Shown: positions 40,370 through 53,061, numbered from the stretch's first letter. The stretch: DNA of 64,000 nucleotides from Burkholderia sp. SRS-W-2-2016 (GCF_001931485.1 NZ_MSDV01000046.1:248001-312000); one strand, 5' to 3'. Notes: generated by a model from the sequence alone, not told the origin. Made by a program: numbers and translations.

Positions 40370-41611
40370 TTACGAGCGATAGTCGGCGTTGATGCTGACG
40401 TAGTCGTGCGACAGATCGCAGGTCCAGATCGTGGCTTGCGCATCGCCGCGGCCGAGTACGACGCGAATGCCGATCTCGCTCTTCTTCATTACGCGCTGGC
40501 CGTCCTCCTCGCGGTAGGCCGGATTGCGGCCGCCGGCGGTGGCGACCAGCACGTCGTCCAGATACAGATCGATCTTGCCGACGTCGAGATCATCGATGCC
40601 GGCATAGCCGATGGCCGCCAGAATGCGGCCGAGGTTCGGATCCGATGCATAGAAGGCCGTCTTCACGAGCGGCGAGTGGCCGATCGCATACGCGATCTGG
40701 CGGCATTCGCCGGCGCTCGAGCCGCCCTCTACCTGCACGGTCATGAATTTGGTCGCGCCTTCGCCGTCGCGCACGATCAGTTGCGCGAGGGTCTGGGCGA
40801 CTTCGGTCACCACATCGCGCAGCGCTGCATAAGCGGGCGAGTCGGTGGACGTGATCGCCGGCAGGCTCGATTTGCCCGACGCGATCAGGATGAACGAATC
40901 GTTGGTCGACGTATCGCCGTCGATCGTGATGCAGTTGAACGAGCGGTCCGCGACGTGCTTGACCAGTTCGTCGAGCACCGGCTGCGCGACGTTCGCGTCG
41001 AACGCGAGGAAGCCGAGCATGGTCGCCATGTTCGGCTTGATCATGCCGGCGCCCTTGCTGATGCCGGTCAGCGTGACCGTGTGACCGTCGATCGTGACCT
41101 GTCGGGAGGTGGCCTTCGGCAACGTATCCGTGGTCATGATCGCCTGCGCGGCGTCGAACCAGTTCGCTTCCTTGCGGTTCGCGAGCGCGGCCGGCAGGCC
41201 GGCCTTCAGACGATCGACCGGCAGCGGTTCCAGAATCACGCCGGTCGAGAACGGCAGCACCTGCTCCGGCGCGAGGTCCGTCAGACGCGCGAGTTCCGCG
41301 CAGGTCTCGCGGGTCGCCGCGAGGCCCGGTTCGCCGGTGCCCGCGTTCGCGTTGCCGGTGTTCACCACCAGCGCGCGAATCGGCTTGCCGCCCGTGCGCA
41401 CGCGCTGCAGGTTCTCGCGGCACACGGTCACGGGCGCCGCGCAGAAGCGGTTCTGCGTGAACACGCCGCCGACCGTCGCGCCTTCGTCGACGGAAATGAC
41501 CAGCACGTCCTTGCGGTTCGGCTTGCGGATGTTCGCCTCCGCCCAGCCGAGCTTGACGCCGGCGACGGGGTGCAGTTGAGCGGGATCGATCGAGGGAAAG
41601 TTGACAGCCAT
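40370..41611 (-). CDS. argJ: Bifunctional glutamate N-acetyltransferase/amino-acid acetyltransferase
   Basis: A 413-residue ArgJ that recycles the acetyl group between N-acetylornithine and glutamate in arginine synthesis. It cleaves itself before a Thr; here the site is KPNMATMLGFL (Ala-Thr) near residue 190. The oxyanion region KGAGMI lies just before, and the C-terminal NADYRS end is normal. The start MAVNFPSIDP at 41611 is preferred over an upstream open stretch. It sits 150 bp downstream of secA. Confidence 0.95.
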   Translation of the reverse strand: MAVNFPSIDPAQLHPVAGVKLGWAEANIRKPNRKDVLVISVDEGATVGGVFTQNRFCAAPVTVCRENLQRVRTGGKPIRALVVNTGNANAGTGEPGLAATRETCAELARLTDLAPEQVLPFSTGVILEPLPVDRLKAGLPAALANRKEANWFDAAQAIMTTDTLPKATSRQVTIDGHTVTLTGISKGAGMIKPNMATMLGFLAFDANVAQPVLDELVKHVADRSFNCITIDGDTSTNDSFILIASGKSSLPAITSTDSPAYAALRDVVTEVAQTLAQLIVRDGEGATKFMTVQVEGGSSAGECRQIAYAIGHSPLVKTAFYASDPNLGRILAAIGYAGIDDLDVGKIDLYLDDVLVATAGGRNPAYREEDGQRVMKKSEIGIRVVLGRGDAQATIWTCDLSHDYVSINADYRS

Positions 41612-41761
41612 GGTCGCGACCTGTCGAAGAAAATGCCGGCTGGAGCCGGCATTGGGGAAACGGAACTGATGACCCGGGAGAATTGCCGGCTCACCTGCGA
41701 AATCAACGGCCAAGCGGCGCGCAAAACAACGCGGCGCGCCCGGGAGCGCGCCGTGTCGGCT

Positions 41762-44572
<2,811 letters not shown>

Positions 44573-44860
44573 CGGATCGGTGTCTGCGTCGCGGCTTCGG
44601 CTGGCTCGCGGCGTGCGGTTTGCGCACACCTGCGTCTGGGTCGGAAAGTCCTCGGCCGCTTAGTCCAAGAGTGAATTCGAATCGGGCATTTTAGCACGCG
44701 CCTCCGGCCGCGCTCGTGTCGACGGCGTGACGGCTGCAGGCCGTTTCCGGCCCGTCTGCCGCCCTCCGCGGCAGCTCGCCGGACGGTTTCGCGCAGTGCC
44801 CGCGCGGTACAATCGCGACGTTGGCGCACATCGGGTGCGCTCACGTCGTTACTTCTGAAC

Positions 44861-45346
44861 ATGAGCCGTTTTCCGTCCTTTTCAAGGCAGCCCAAGCAGT
44901 TCGACCTGCGCCGGCCGCAGCCCGTCGCCGAAGTACTCGGCCGTACGGACGCGTTCGCGGCACTGCGCGCGGGCGTCGAGCAGATCGCCGCGCTCGAGAA
45001 GGATTTGCGCGAACTGCTGCCCGACTATCTGGCAACCAGTGTCGAGCCCGGCTTCGTCAAGGAAGGTGTATTGGCGCTGTTTGCCGCGCACAACGCGCTC
45101 GCCGCGCGCTTGCGCCATCTGGAGCCGCGGCTGCTGTCGGACCTGCAGCAACGCGGCTGGCAGGTTCACGCGCTGAGAATTCGCGTGCGGCCGCAACCCA
45201 TCAAGGAGCCGCCGCCTATCAAGCAGGCGCGTATGACACCGGTTGGCGCGGCCGCGCTGCAGGCGTTGAGCGAATCGCTCGAACCGTCGCCGTTGCAGGA
45301 AGCGCTGGCGCGCATGGCGGCCCGGCATCGGCGCACGACGCGCTGA
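44861..45346 (+). CDS. DUF721/DciA-family protein (probable replicative helicase loader factor)
   Basis: A 161-residue protein with the DUF721 domain at about residues 25-110: QIAALEKDLRELLPDYLATSV, then a KEGVLALFAAHNALAARLRHLEP segment. DciA is the ancestral DnaB loader in bacteria lacking DnaC/DnaI; assignment of that role here rests on family membership. The tail after residue 115 is basic and Pro-rich. It is divergent from secA, a frequent arrangement in betaproteobacteria. A TACAAT (44808-44813) is a possible -10. Confidence 0.82.
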   Translation: MSRFPSFSRQPKQFDLRRPQPVAEVLGRTDAFAALRAGVEQIAALEKDLRELLPDYLATSVEPGFVKEGVLALFAAHNALAARLRHLEPRLLSDLQQRGWQVHALRIRVRPQPIKEPPPIKQARMTPVGAAALQALSESLEPSPLQEALARMAARHRRTTR

Positions 45347-45363
45347 GCGAAATTCGCTGAACG

Positions 45364-45393
45364 AAAAAAAACGGCCCGAATGGGCCGTTTTTC
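45364..45393. terminator. Bidirectional terminator between the DciA gene and lpxC
   Basis: ACGGCCC and GGGCCGT pair around GAAT, flanked by seven A and a TTTTTC run. Confidence 0.8.
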
Positions 45394-45419
45394 TTATCAA
45401 CGCCGCGTTGCCGCAAGCG

Positions 45420-46337
45420 TTACGCGAATGCCGTCTGCGTTTCGTACGCGAAGCCGCGCGGCGCCTTCTGCGTGTCGTCGAAGGTGACGATTTCGTACGA
45501 GTCCTCATGCGCGAGCAATTCGCGCAGCAGCGCGTTGTTCAGGCCGTGACCCGACTTGTACGCGGTGTACGAAGCCAGCAACGGATGGCCGACCACATAC
45601 AGGTCGCCGATCGCGTCGAGCATCTTGTGCTTGACGAACTCGTCGTCGTAACGCAGGCCGTCGTTGTTCAGGATGCGGTACTCGTCGAGCACGATCGCGT
45701 TGTCCATGCTGCCGCCGCGCGCCAGACCCAGCTCGCGCATCATTTCCACTTCATGCGCGAAGCCGAACGTGCGTGCGCGCGCGATTTCGCGCACATACGA
45801 CGTGTTGGCGAAATCCACTTCGAGCGCCTGGCCGGTTTTGTCGACGGCCGGATGACGGAAGTCGATCGTGAACTTCAGCTTGAAGCCGAAGAACGGATCG
45901 AGACGCGCGAATTTGTCGCCGTCACGGATTTCCACCGGCTTCGTGACCTTGATGAACTTCTTCGGCGCGTTCTGCTCTTCGATCCCGGCCGACTGGATCA
46001 GGAACACGAACGAACCCGCGCTGCCGTCCATGATCGGGATTTCCTCGGCGGTCACGTCGACATACAGATTGTCGATGCCGAGACCGGCGCAGGCGGACAT
46101 CAGGTGCTCGATGGTCGACACCCGCGCGCCGTCTTTCTGCAACACCGAAGCGAGTCGCGTATCGCCAATCGCCATCGCCGACGCAGGAATGTCCACCGGA
46201 GTGGCCAGATCCACGCGCGAAAACACGATGCCGGTATCCGGCGCCGCTGGACGGAGTGTCAGATTGACTTTACGGCCCGAGTGCAGGCCGATGCCGACAG
46301 TCTTGACGATCGATTTGATAGTGCGCTGCTTCAACAT
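45420..46337 (-). CDS. lpxC: UDP-3-O-acyl-N-acetylglucosamine deacetylase
   Basis: A 305-residue zinc amidase for the committed step of lipid A synthesis. It opens MLKQRTIKSIVKTVGIGLHSG. The zinc His residues are in STIEHLMSACAGLG and, near the end, KHKMLDAIGDLYVVG and SGHGLNNALL. The frame is open further upstream, but ATG 46337 begins the family sequence. It lies at the end of the dcw direction, behind ftsZ and a peroxiredoxin gene, and has its own -10. Confidence 0.97.
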   Translation of the reverse strand: MLKQRTIKSIVKTVGIGLHSGRKVNLTLRPAAPDTGIVFSRVDLATPVDIPASAMAIGDTRLASVLQKDGARVSTIEHLMSACAGLGIDNLYVDVTAEEIPIMDGSAGSFVFLIQSAGIEEQNAPKKFIKVTKPVEIRDGDKFARLDPFFGFKLKFTIDFRHPAVDKTGQALEVDFANTSYVREIARARTFGFAHEVEMMRELGLARGGSMDNAIVLDEYRILNNDGLRYDDEFVKHKMLDAIGDLYVVGHPLLASYTAYKSGHGLNNALLRELLAHEDSYEIVTFDDTQKAPRGFAYETQTAFA

Positions 46338-46393
46338 GGTGATCTTCTGTTCGATTGAAAATCCCAATCGGGACTTTTTATTCCATAGCCCGA

Positions 46394-46399
46394 ATTATA
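46394..46399 (-). promoter_or_regulatory. Candidate -10 element of lpxC
   Basis: A perfect TATAAT on the minus strand 57 bp before lpxC. The -35 is unclear. Confidence 0.45.
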
Positions 46400-46624
46400 C
46401 TCCATTCCCCAGACGAGCGTCCTTCCAGGGAACGTATCAATCTGTTTCGCTGCATTACCCCCTGGGCACCGCGAAGGAAAGCGTGACGGGCCGATGCGCC
46501 GGAACGGAGGCGTTTCCGGTCATCGGCCCGCGTAACGGCCTGTCACAAAAGCGTCTTGTGCGCCGTTGCCGCAGCGCCACGCGACAGATGCGCGCAGCGA
46601 AAGGCGAAGGCGTAACGCCTGTAA

Positions 46625-47128
46625 CTAGCTCAACGTCGCGAGAATACTCGCTGCATCGCTGACTTCGAATTTGCCGGCGGCTTCGACGTTCAGCGTCTTG
46701 ACCACGCCGTCGTCGACCACCATCGCGTAGCGCTGGGAACGAATTCCCATCCCACGCGCCGACAGATCCTGCTCCAGACCGAGCGCCCGTGTGAAAGCCG
46801 CACTGCCGTCCGCCATCATGCGCACCTTGCCCGCGGTGTGCTGATCGCGTCCCCACGCGCCCATAACGAACGCGTCGTTGACAGACACGCACCAGATTTC
46901 GTCGACGCCGGCAGCGCGCAACTGCTCGGCATGCTCGACATAGCCCGGTACATGTTTGGCCGAGCAGGTCGGCGTAAACGCGCCCGGCAATCCGAAGATC
47001 ACCACGCGTTTGTTCGCCGTCTGCCCGCGCACGTCGAAATTGTTCGGTCCGATCGTGCAGCCCGCCCGGCCGTCTTCGACATATTCGAAGAGCGTCGCGT
47101 CGGGCAGCTTGTCACCTGCGTTGATCAT
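46625..47128 (-). CDS. Peroxiredoxin of the Prx5/hybrid-glutaredoxin type
   Basis: A 167-residue one-domain peroxiredoxin. The peroxidatic Cys55 lies in GLPGAFTPTCSAKHVPGY, the signature of the PrxV group; GMGIRSQRYAMVVDDG near residue 130 is also typical. It would reduce peroxides with glutaredoxin or thioredoxin; the glutaredoxin domain found fused in some relatives is absent. AAGGACTGAGC precedes its ATG. It lies between ftsZ and lpxC, a place it holds in several Burkholderiaceae. Confidence 0.93.
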   Translation of the reverse strand: MINAGDKLPDATLFEYVEDGRAGCTIGPNNFDVRGQTANKRVVIFGLPGAFTPTCSAKHVPGYVEHAEQLRAAGVDEIWCVSVNDAFVMGAWGRDQHTAGKVRMMADGSAAFTRALGLEQDLSARGMGIRSQRYAMVVDDGVVKTLNVEAAGKFEVSDAASILATLS

Positions 47129-47357
47129 GCTCAGTCCTTTGCATCGATGCGAAGCACGCTCGCACGTTCTCGTGTCGCAGTGAAATCCGGCGGCAGCCGT
47201 GCCGTCCGCTTCGCGCTTTTTGCAGAGGGCAGTTGCCCCTGCCGCGAATCAGACGATACGCGACCTTCTCGCCGTTCACCCGCCACGCTCGTGCATTCGT
47301 CCGCCAGCGCTGCACTGCGTACTACCGCAGCGCGGCAACGAAAGCCTGCTCGCGCGC

Positions 47358-48560
47358 TCAGTCCGCCTGCTTGCGCAGGAACGCCGGGATGTCGTACGTA
47401 TCGACGCCCTTTTCCTGCAGCGCCTGCACGTGCGATGCCGCGGTGTCGCGCGAGGTGCGCCACACTGCCGGCGTATCCAGCGCGCCGTAGTCGGCCGTGC
47501 TCGCCTGCGCGGCCGCCGGCGCGTACGCCGCATGCTGCATCGCGGCGATCGGCTGGTTGTCGGTGCCGGTGCGCAGCAGCGTCATCGGTGCGGACTGCTG
47601 CTTCTTCGCCGCGCGCCCGAGACCCGTTGCAACCACCGTCACGCGCAGCGCGTCGCCCATCGCATCGTCGTACACCGCGCCGAAGATCACCGTGGCGTCT
47701 TCCGCCGCGTAGCTCTTGATCGTGTTCATCACTTCGCGGGTTTCCGACAGACGCAGCGAACGGCTCGACGTGATGTTGACCAGCACGCCGCGCGCGCCCG
47801 ACAGATCGACGCCTTCGAGCAGCGGGCTCGCCACAGCCTGTTCGGCCGCGAGGCGCGCGCGATCGACGCCGGCAACCGTCGCCGTGCCCATCATCGCCTT
47901 GCCCTGCTCGCCCATCACCGTCTTCACGTCTTCGAAGTCGACGTTCACCAGACCGTCGACGTTGATGATTTCAGCGATACCGGCAACCGCGTTGTTCAGA
48001 ACGTCGTCGGCGCACTGGAAGCACTTGTCCATCTCGGCGTCGTCGCCCATCACCTCGAACAGCTTGTCGTTCAGCACGACGATCAGCGAGTCGACGTGAT
48101 CCTCCAGTTGCTGCGAACCGGCTTCCGCGACGCGCATGCGCTTGCCGCCTTCGAATTCGAACGGCTTGCTGACCACGCCGACGGTCAGGATGCCCATTTC
48201 CTTGGCGATCTGCGCGACCACCGGTGCGGCGCCCGTGCCGGTGCCGCCACCCATGCCCGCGGTGATGAACACCATGTGCGCGCCGCGCAGTGCGTCGGCG
48301 ATGCGCTCGCGTGCTTCTTCAGCGGCGGCGCGGCCCATTTCCGGCTTCGCGCCGGCGCCCAGACCCGTGTTGCCGAGCTGGATCACCGCGGTCGCGCGCG
48401 AACGCGACAGAGCCTGCGCGTCCGTGTTCATCACGATGAAGTCGACGCCTTGCACGCCTTTGTTGATCATGTGCTGAACGGCATTGCCGCCAGCGCCACC
48501 TACTCCGACCACCTTGATGATGGTGCCGTTCGTTTCGGTTTCCAGCATCTGGAATTCCAT
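47358..48560 (-). CDS. ftsZ: Cell division protein FtsZ
   Basis: A 400-residue tubulin-like GTPase that forms the Z ring. The GTP signature GGGTGTG is at residues 104-110, with NTDAQAL and the T7-loop NVDFEDVKTVM also present. The C-terminal peptide DTYDIPAFLRKQ binds FtsA and ZipA. ATG 48560 follows a good GGAGG; an 11-codon upstream extension is rejected. It is 114 bp behind ftsA and the last dcw gene. Confidence 0.98.
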   Translation of the reverse strand: MEFQMLETETNGTIIKVVGVGGAGGNAVQHMINKGVQGVDFIVMNTDAQALSRSRATAVIQLGNTGLGAGAKPEMGRAAAEEARERIADALRGAHMVFITAGMGGGTGTGAAPVVAQIAKEMGILTVGVVSKPFEFEGGKRMRVAEAGSQQLEDHVDSLIVVLNDKLFEVMGDDAEMDKCFQCADDVLNNAVAGIAEIINVDGLVNVDFEDVKTVMGEQGKAMMGTATVAGVDRARLAAEQAVASPLLEGVDLSGARGVLVNITSSRSLRLSETREVMNTIKSYAAEDATVIFGAVYDDAMGDALRVTVVATGLGRAAKKQQSAPMTLLRTGTDNQPIAAMQHAAYAPAAAQASTADYGALDTPAVWRTSRDTAASHVQALQEKGVDTYDIPAFLRKQAD

Positions 48561-48674
48561 GTTGCCTCCGTCAAGATAAAAAAGTACCGCCACTCGGCGT
48601 TATCCGGCAGGGGATCGGGCAACCCCCTGTCGCGCACCAGCCGCCGGCACCAGCGCGTATTTCGAAACCCGTGC

Positions 48675-49907
48675 TCAGAAGTTGCCGAGGAACCAGTCCT
48701 TCATGCGCGAGAAGACCTGGCCCATCGACCCCGACTGCACTGCAACCTTGCGCCCGCGCATACGCTGCGAGCGTCCTTCGACGAGCAGACCCATCGCCGT
48801 CGAATAGCGCGGATTGCGCACGACGTCGGCGAGACCGCCCGCGTATTCCGGCACGCCGATGCGCACCGGTTTCAGGAAAATGTCCTCGCCGAGCTCGACC
48901 ATGCCGAGCATCATCGACGCGCCGCCAGTCAACACGACGCCCGAGCTCAGCAGCTCTTCGTAACCCGACTCGCGCACCACCTGCTGCACGAGAGAAAACA
49001 GTTCTTCGACGCGCGGCTCGATCACCGCGGCCAGCGCCTGGCGCGACAGCGTGCGCGGACCGCGCTCGCCGAGCCCCGGCACTTCGATCATTTCGTCCGG
49101 ATCGGCAAGCGCCTGCTTGGCGATGCCGTAATCGACCTTGATGTCTTCGGCGTCCGGCGTCGGCGTGCGCAGCGCCATTGCGATGTCGCTGGTGATCTGG
49201 TCGCCGGCGATCGGGATCACCGCGGTGTGACGGATAGCGCCTTCGCTGAAGATCGCGATGTCGGTGGTGCCGCCGCCGATGTCGACCAGCACCACGCCCA
49301 GTTCCTTCTCGTCTTCGGTCAGCACCGCGAGCGACGACGCGAGCGGCTGCAAGATCAGATCGTTCACTTCGAGGCCGCAGCGGCGCACGCACTTGACGAT
49401 GTTCTGCGCCGCGCTGACCGCGCCGGTGACGATATGCACCTTCACTTCGAGACGGATGCCGCTCATCCCGATCGGCTCGCGCACGTCTTCCTGACCGTCG
49501 ATGATGAATTCCTGCGTGAGGATATGCAGCACCTGCTGGTCGGTCGGGATGTTGATCGCCTTCGCGGTTTCGATCACGCGCGCGACGTCCGCCTGGGTCA
49601 CTTCCTTTTCCTTGATCGCCACCATGCCGCTCGAATTGAAGCTGCGGATATGGCTGCCGGCGATCCCGGTGAACACGTTGGTGATCTTGCAGTCGGCCAT
49701 CAGCTCGGCTTCCTCGAGCGCGCGCTGGATCGACTGCACGGTGGCTTCGATGTTGACCACCACGCCTTTCTTGAGCCCCTTCGACTCGCTCTGGCCGAGA
49801 CCGATCACCTCGTAGTGGCCCTCGCCCTTCAACTCGGCGACGATGGCCACTACCTTCGACGTTCCGATGTCGAGGGCGACCAGCAGATCTTTATAGTCTT
49901 TACTCAT
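48675..49907 (-). CDS. ftsA: Cell division protein FtsA
   Basis: A 410-residue actin-like ATPase that ties FtsZ to the membrane. Phosphate-1 motif is ALDIGTSKVVAIV near the N-terminus, phosphate-2 VDIGGGTTDIAIF near residue 205, and the adenosine motif VLTGGASMMLGM near residue 335. The C-terminal amphipathic helix MGQVFSRMKDWFLGNF is the membrane anchor. It lies 27 bp after ftsQ. Confidence 0.98.
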   Translation of the reverse strand: MSKDYKDLLVALDIGTSKVVAIVAELKGEGHYEVIGLGQSESKGLKKGVVVNIEATVQSIQRALEEAELMADCKITNVFTGIAGSHIRSFNSSGMVAIKEKEVTQADVARVIETAKAINIPTDQQVLHILTQEFIIDGQEDVREPIGMSGIRLEVKVHIVTGAVSAAQNIVKCVRRCGLEVNDLILQPLASSLAVLTEDEKELGVVLVDIGGGTTDIAIFSEGAIRHTAVIPIAGDQITSDIAMALRTPTPDAEDIKVDYGIAKQALADPDEMIEVPGLGERGPRTLSRQALAAVIEPRVEELFSLVQQVVRESGYEELLSSGVVLTGGASMMLGMVELGEDIFLKPVRIGVPEYAGGLADVVRNPRYSTAMGLLVEGRSQRMRGRKVAVQSGSMGQVFSRMKDWFLGNF

Positions 49908-49934
49908 AGCGTGCTCAGTGCGTGTGATGTCCGT

Positions 49935-50687
49935 TTACTTCTTGCCCTTGTCGGGTTCGCTGATGAAGCGCATGCCAGCGGCACGAATCGCGAAACCGTT
50001 CGGATAGCGCAAGTCCGCATACTCGATATCCTTTCCCCAACGTTGCGTGACCGCGCCCCATGCCGCGGTCAGGCGCCTGCTGCGATCGCCCAGCGTGTCC
50101 TGATTGCGCTCGCGGCCCAGCTCGACCTGGGTGCCGTTCGACAGCTTCACCGTCCACGCGTAGCGCGGCGACAACGTGACTTCCTCCGGCGTCGCGCCGA
50201 GCGGCGCAAACCACTTCTGGAAGTCGTGATAACGCGCGACGACTTCCTTCGCGGTGCCGTCCGGACCGTCGAACGCGGGCAACTCTTCGTCGAGTTCGCC
50301 CTGGTTCGCGGTGAACAGCTCGCCGTCCGTGCTCACCAGCTGATCGCTGCCCCACGTGCCCAGCGGTTTGTACTCCTCGAGCGTGACAGCCAGTGCGTTC
50401 GGCCAGACCCGCCGCACGCTCGCGTGACGCACCCACGGCATCTGCTCGAACGCCTGCCGCGCGACGTCGAGATCGACCGTGAAGAAGTTGCCCTTCAGCT
50501 TGCCGACCACACCCGCGCGCACCGTCGGCGAATTGATGTGCTCGGTGTCGCCGTCGATCTGGATCGCGTGCAGCGCGAAGTTCGGACGCTGGATCAGCCA
50601 GTAAGCGCCCGCCGCCAGCAGCACGAGCACCAGCAACGCATGCAATGCGTTGGTGGCGAGATTGAGCTGGCGAACGTTGTTCCACAT
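49935..50687 (-). CDS. ftsQ: Cell division protein FtsQ
   Basis: A 250-residue bitopic protein of the FtsQLB complex. One membrane helix at about residues 14-34 (ALHALLVLVLLAAGAYWLI), a POTRA domain starting FALHAIQIDGDTEHI near 38, then the beta domain with VRHASVRRVWPNALAVTLEE. Located in the usual place between ddlB and ftsA. Confidence 0.95.
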   Translation of the reverse strand: MWNNVRQLNLATNALHALLVLVLLAAGAYWLIQRPNFALHAIQIDGDTEHINSPTVRAGVVGKLKGNFFTVDLDVARQAFEQMPWVRHASVRRVWPNALAVTLEEYKPLGTWGSDQLVSTDGELFTANQGELDEELPAFDGPDGTAKEVVARYHDFQKWFAPLGATPEEVTLSPRYAWTVKLSNGTQVELGRERNQDTLGDRSRRLTAAWGAVTQRWGKDIEYADLRYPNGFAIRAAGMRFISEPDKGKK

Positions 50688-50711
50688 GGTGTTGCTTTCG
50701 GGTTGCCCCGG

Positions 50712-51656
50712 TTAGTCCTGCAACGTCAGCGCCAGGACGCCGACAACCAGTTCCTGATAGCTGATGCCGACCGCGCGCGCCGCTTTCGGCGGCAGCGAGT
50801 GATCGGTCATACCAGGCGCCGTGTTCACTTCGAGGAAATACGGGTTGCCCGCGGCATCCAGCATGAAGTCCGCGCGGCCCCAGTCGGTGCAGCCGAGCAC
50901 GTCGAACGCGCGGCGCGCGAGCTGCTTCAGACGCGCTTCTTCGGCTGCGGCCAGACCGCACGGAATCAGGTACTGGGTGTCGTTGGCGACGTACTTCGCG
51001 TGATAGTCGTAGAACTCGCCGGCCGGCACGATGCGGATCACCGGCAGATCCAGCGTGCCGGCGATGCACGCGGTGTATTCGCCGCCGCCTTCGATGCTCT
51101 TCTCGACCACCACGATGCGGTCGTACTTCACCGCTTCGATCAGCGCGGCCGGCAACGCGTCCGCGCTCTTCACCTTGATCACCGCGACGCTCGAGCCTTC
51201 GCTGGCCGGCTTCACGAACAGCGGCAGACCGAGCTTCGCGACGATGTCTTGCGCGCGCGCTTCGTAGTCGTCGCCGCGCAGCACTGCTTCGAACGGCGGC
51301 GTCGGAATGCCGAGCTGCTGCCACACGAGTTTGGTGCGGAACTTGTCGAGACCGAGCGCCGAACCGAGCACGCCGCTGCCGGTGTAGCGGATGCCGTAAA
51401 AGTCCAGCGCACCCTGGATCTGGCCGTTCTCGCCGTAGCCGCCATGCAGCGCGTTGAACGCGCGCACGAAGCCTTCGTCCTTCAACGCGGACAGCGGACG
51501 CTCGGCCGGATCGAACGGATGCGCGTCGACGCCCGCATCGCGCAGGCCCTGCAACACCAGACGCCCGGAATTGAGCGACACCTCGCGCTCGGCGGAATTA
51601 CCGCCGAGCAGCACCGCCACCTTGCCGAATTTTTTCGGATCGATACTGCTGCTCAT
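50712..51656 (-). CDS. ddlB: D-alanine--D-alanine ligase
   Basis: A 314-residue ATP-grasp ligase that makes D-Ala-D-Ala for MurF. GKVAVLLGGNSAEREVSL opens the family fold, FVKPASEGSSVAVIKV binds ATP, and FLEVNTAPGMTDHSL closes the active site. YGIRYTGSGVLGSALGLDK supplies the omega-loop region; the ligase has Tyr where depsipeptide ligases have Phe, as judged from GNP/YDY context only. ATG 51656 is one base from the murC stop. Confidence 0.96.
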   Translation of the reverse strand: MSSSIDPKKFGKVAVLLGGNSAEREVSLNSGRLVLQGLRDAGVDAHPFDPAERPLSALKDEGFVRAFNALHGGYGENGQIQGALDFYGIRYTGSGVLGSALGLDKFRTKLVWQQLGIPTPPFEAVLRGDDYEARAQDIVAKLGLPLFVKPASEGSSVAVIKVKSADALPAALIEAVKYDRIVVVEKSIEGGGEYTACIAGTLDLPVIRIVPAGEFYDYHAKYVANDTQYLIPCGLAAAEEARLKQLARRAFDVLGCTDWGRADFMLDAAGNPYFLEVNTAPGMTDHSLPPKAARAVGISYQELVVGVLALTLQD

Positions 51657-51657
51657 C

Positions 51658-53061
51658 TCACACCTTCTGTTCCTGAGCGAGGCGACCCGGCACACCGCCG
51701 ATCGAGCCCGCGCCCATCGTAATCACCACATCGCCGTCGCGCACCACCGCGCAAAGCGCGTCCGGCACTTCATCCACCGTATCGACGAACACCGGCTCGA
51801 CCTTGCCCGCGACCCGCAGCGCGCGCGCCAATGCGCGGCCGTCGGCGGCGACGATCGGCGCTTCGCCGGCCGCATACACCTCGGTCAGCACCAGCGCATC
51901 GACGGTCGACAGCACCTTGACGAAATCCTCGAAGCAATCGCGCGTACGCGTGAAACGGTGCGGCTGGAACGCCAGCACCAGACGCCGGCCCGGGAACGCG
52001 CCGCGCGCCGCCGCCACCGTGGCGGCCATTTCGACCGGGTGATGACCGTAGTCGTCCACCAGCGTGTAGCCGCCCACCGCATTGCCGTCGCTGAACACCG
52101 GCACTTCGCCGTAGCGCTGGAAGCGCCGGCCGACGCCGTTGAAATCCGCCAGCGCTCGCTGGATATCGGCATCTTTCACTTCAAGTTCAGTCGCAATCGC
52201 AATCGCGGCCAGCGCGTTCTGCACGTTGTGCTCGCCCGGCAGGTTCAGCACGATGTCGAGCGGCGCCGCGTCTTCGCGCAGCGCGGTGAAATGCATGCGG
52301 CCTTCGCGCGCTTCGACGTTGACCGCGCGCACCTGTGCGTCGGCCGCGAAGCCGTAGCGGATGATCGGCTTCGACACGAACGGCAGGATCTCCTTCACGT
52401 TCGGATCGTCGACGCACAGCACCGCAATGCCGTAGAACGGCAGACGGTGCGTGAACTCGATGAACGCCTGCTTGAGCCGCGCGAAGTCGTGCCCATAGGT
52501 GTCCATATGATCGGCGTCGATGTTCGTGATGACTTCGATCACCGGGAACAGGTTCAGGAACGACGCGTCCGACTCGTCCGCCTCGGCGACGATGAAGTCG
52601 CCGGTGCCGAGACGCGCATTCGCGCCCGCGCTGATCAGCCGGCCGCCGATCACGAAAGTCGGATCGAGCCCGCCGGCGGCGAGCACGCTCGCGACCAGCG
52701 AGGTCGTGGTGGTCTTGCCGTGCGTGCCGGCAATCGCGATGCCCTGCTTCAGCCGCATCAGCTCCGCGAGCATCACCGCGCGCGGCACGATCGGAATGCG
52801 CCGATGGCGTGCTTCGAGCACTTCCGGGTTGTCGCTGCGCACCGCGGTCGAGACGACCACCGCGTTCGCGCCTTCGATGTTCTCTGCCGCATGGCCGATC
52901 GAAATACGCGCGCCGAGTTTGGCGAGACGTTCGGTCACCGCGTTGCCCGACAGGTCCGAGCCGCTCACCTGATAGCCGAGGTTGACCAGCACCTCGGCGA
53001 TGCCGCTCATGCCGACGCCGCCGATGCCGACAAAATGAATGTGTTTGACGATGTGTTTCAT
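51658..53061 (-). CDS. murC: UDP-N-acetylmuramate--L-alanine ligase
   Basis: A 467-residue Mur ligase adding L-Ala to UDP-MurNAc. The N-terminal HFVGIGGVGMSGIAEVL, ATP loop GTHGKTTTTSL near residue 112, EADESDASFLNLFP, and DDYGHHPVEM are all MurC-specific. The frame remains open far into murG by chance; ATG 53061 overlaps the murG stop by ATGA. With mpl at 2-3 kb the genome has both the new-synthesis and recycling ligases. Confidence 0.98.
   Translation of the reverse strand: MKHIVKHIHFVGIGGVGMSGIAEVLVNLGYQVSGSDLSGNAVTERLAKLGARISIGHAAENIEGANAVVVSTAVRSDNPEVLEARHRRIPIVPRAVMLAELMRLKQGIAIAGTHGKTTTTSLVASVLAAGGLDPTFVIGGRLISAGANARLGTGDFIVAEADESDASFLNLFPVIEVITNIDADHMDTYGHDFARLKQAFIEFTHRLPFYGIAVLCVDDPNVKEILPFVSKPIIRYGFAADAQVRAVNVEAREGRMHFTALREDAAPLDIVLNLPGEHNVQNALAAIAIATELEVKDADIQRALADFNGVGRRFQRYGEVPVFSDGNAVGGYTLVDDYGHHPVEMAATVAAARGAFPGRRLVLAFQPHRFTRTRDCFEDFVKVLSTVDALVLTEVYAAGEAPIVAADGRALARALRVAGKVEPVFVDTVDEVPDALCAVVRDGDVVITMGAGSIGGVPGRLAQEQKV

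Noticed and set aside
47199..51722. A 1507-codon plus-strand open frame opposite ftsZ-ftsA-ftsQ-ddlB
   Set aside because: Same antisense artefact; all four conserved division genes are intact on the minus strand.
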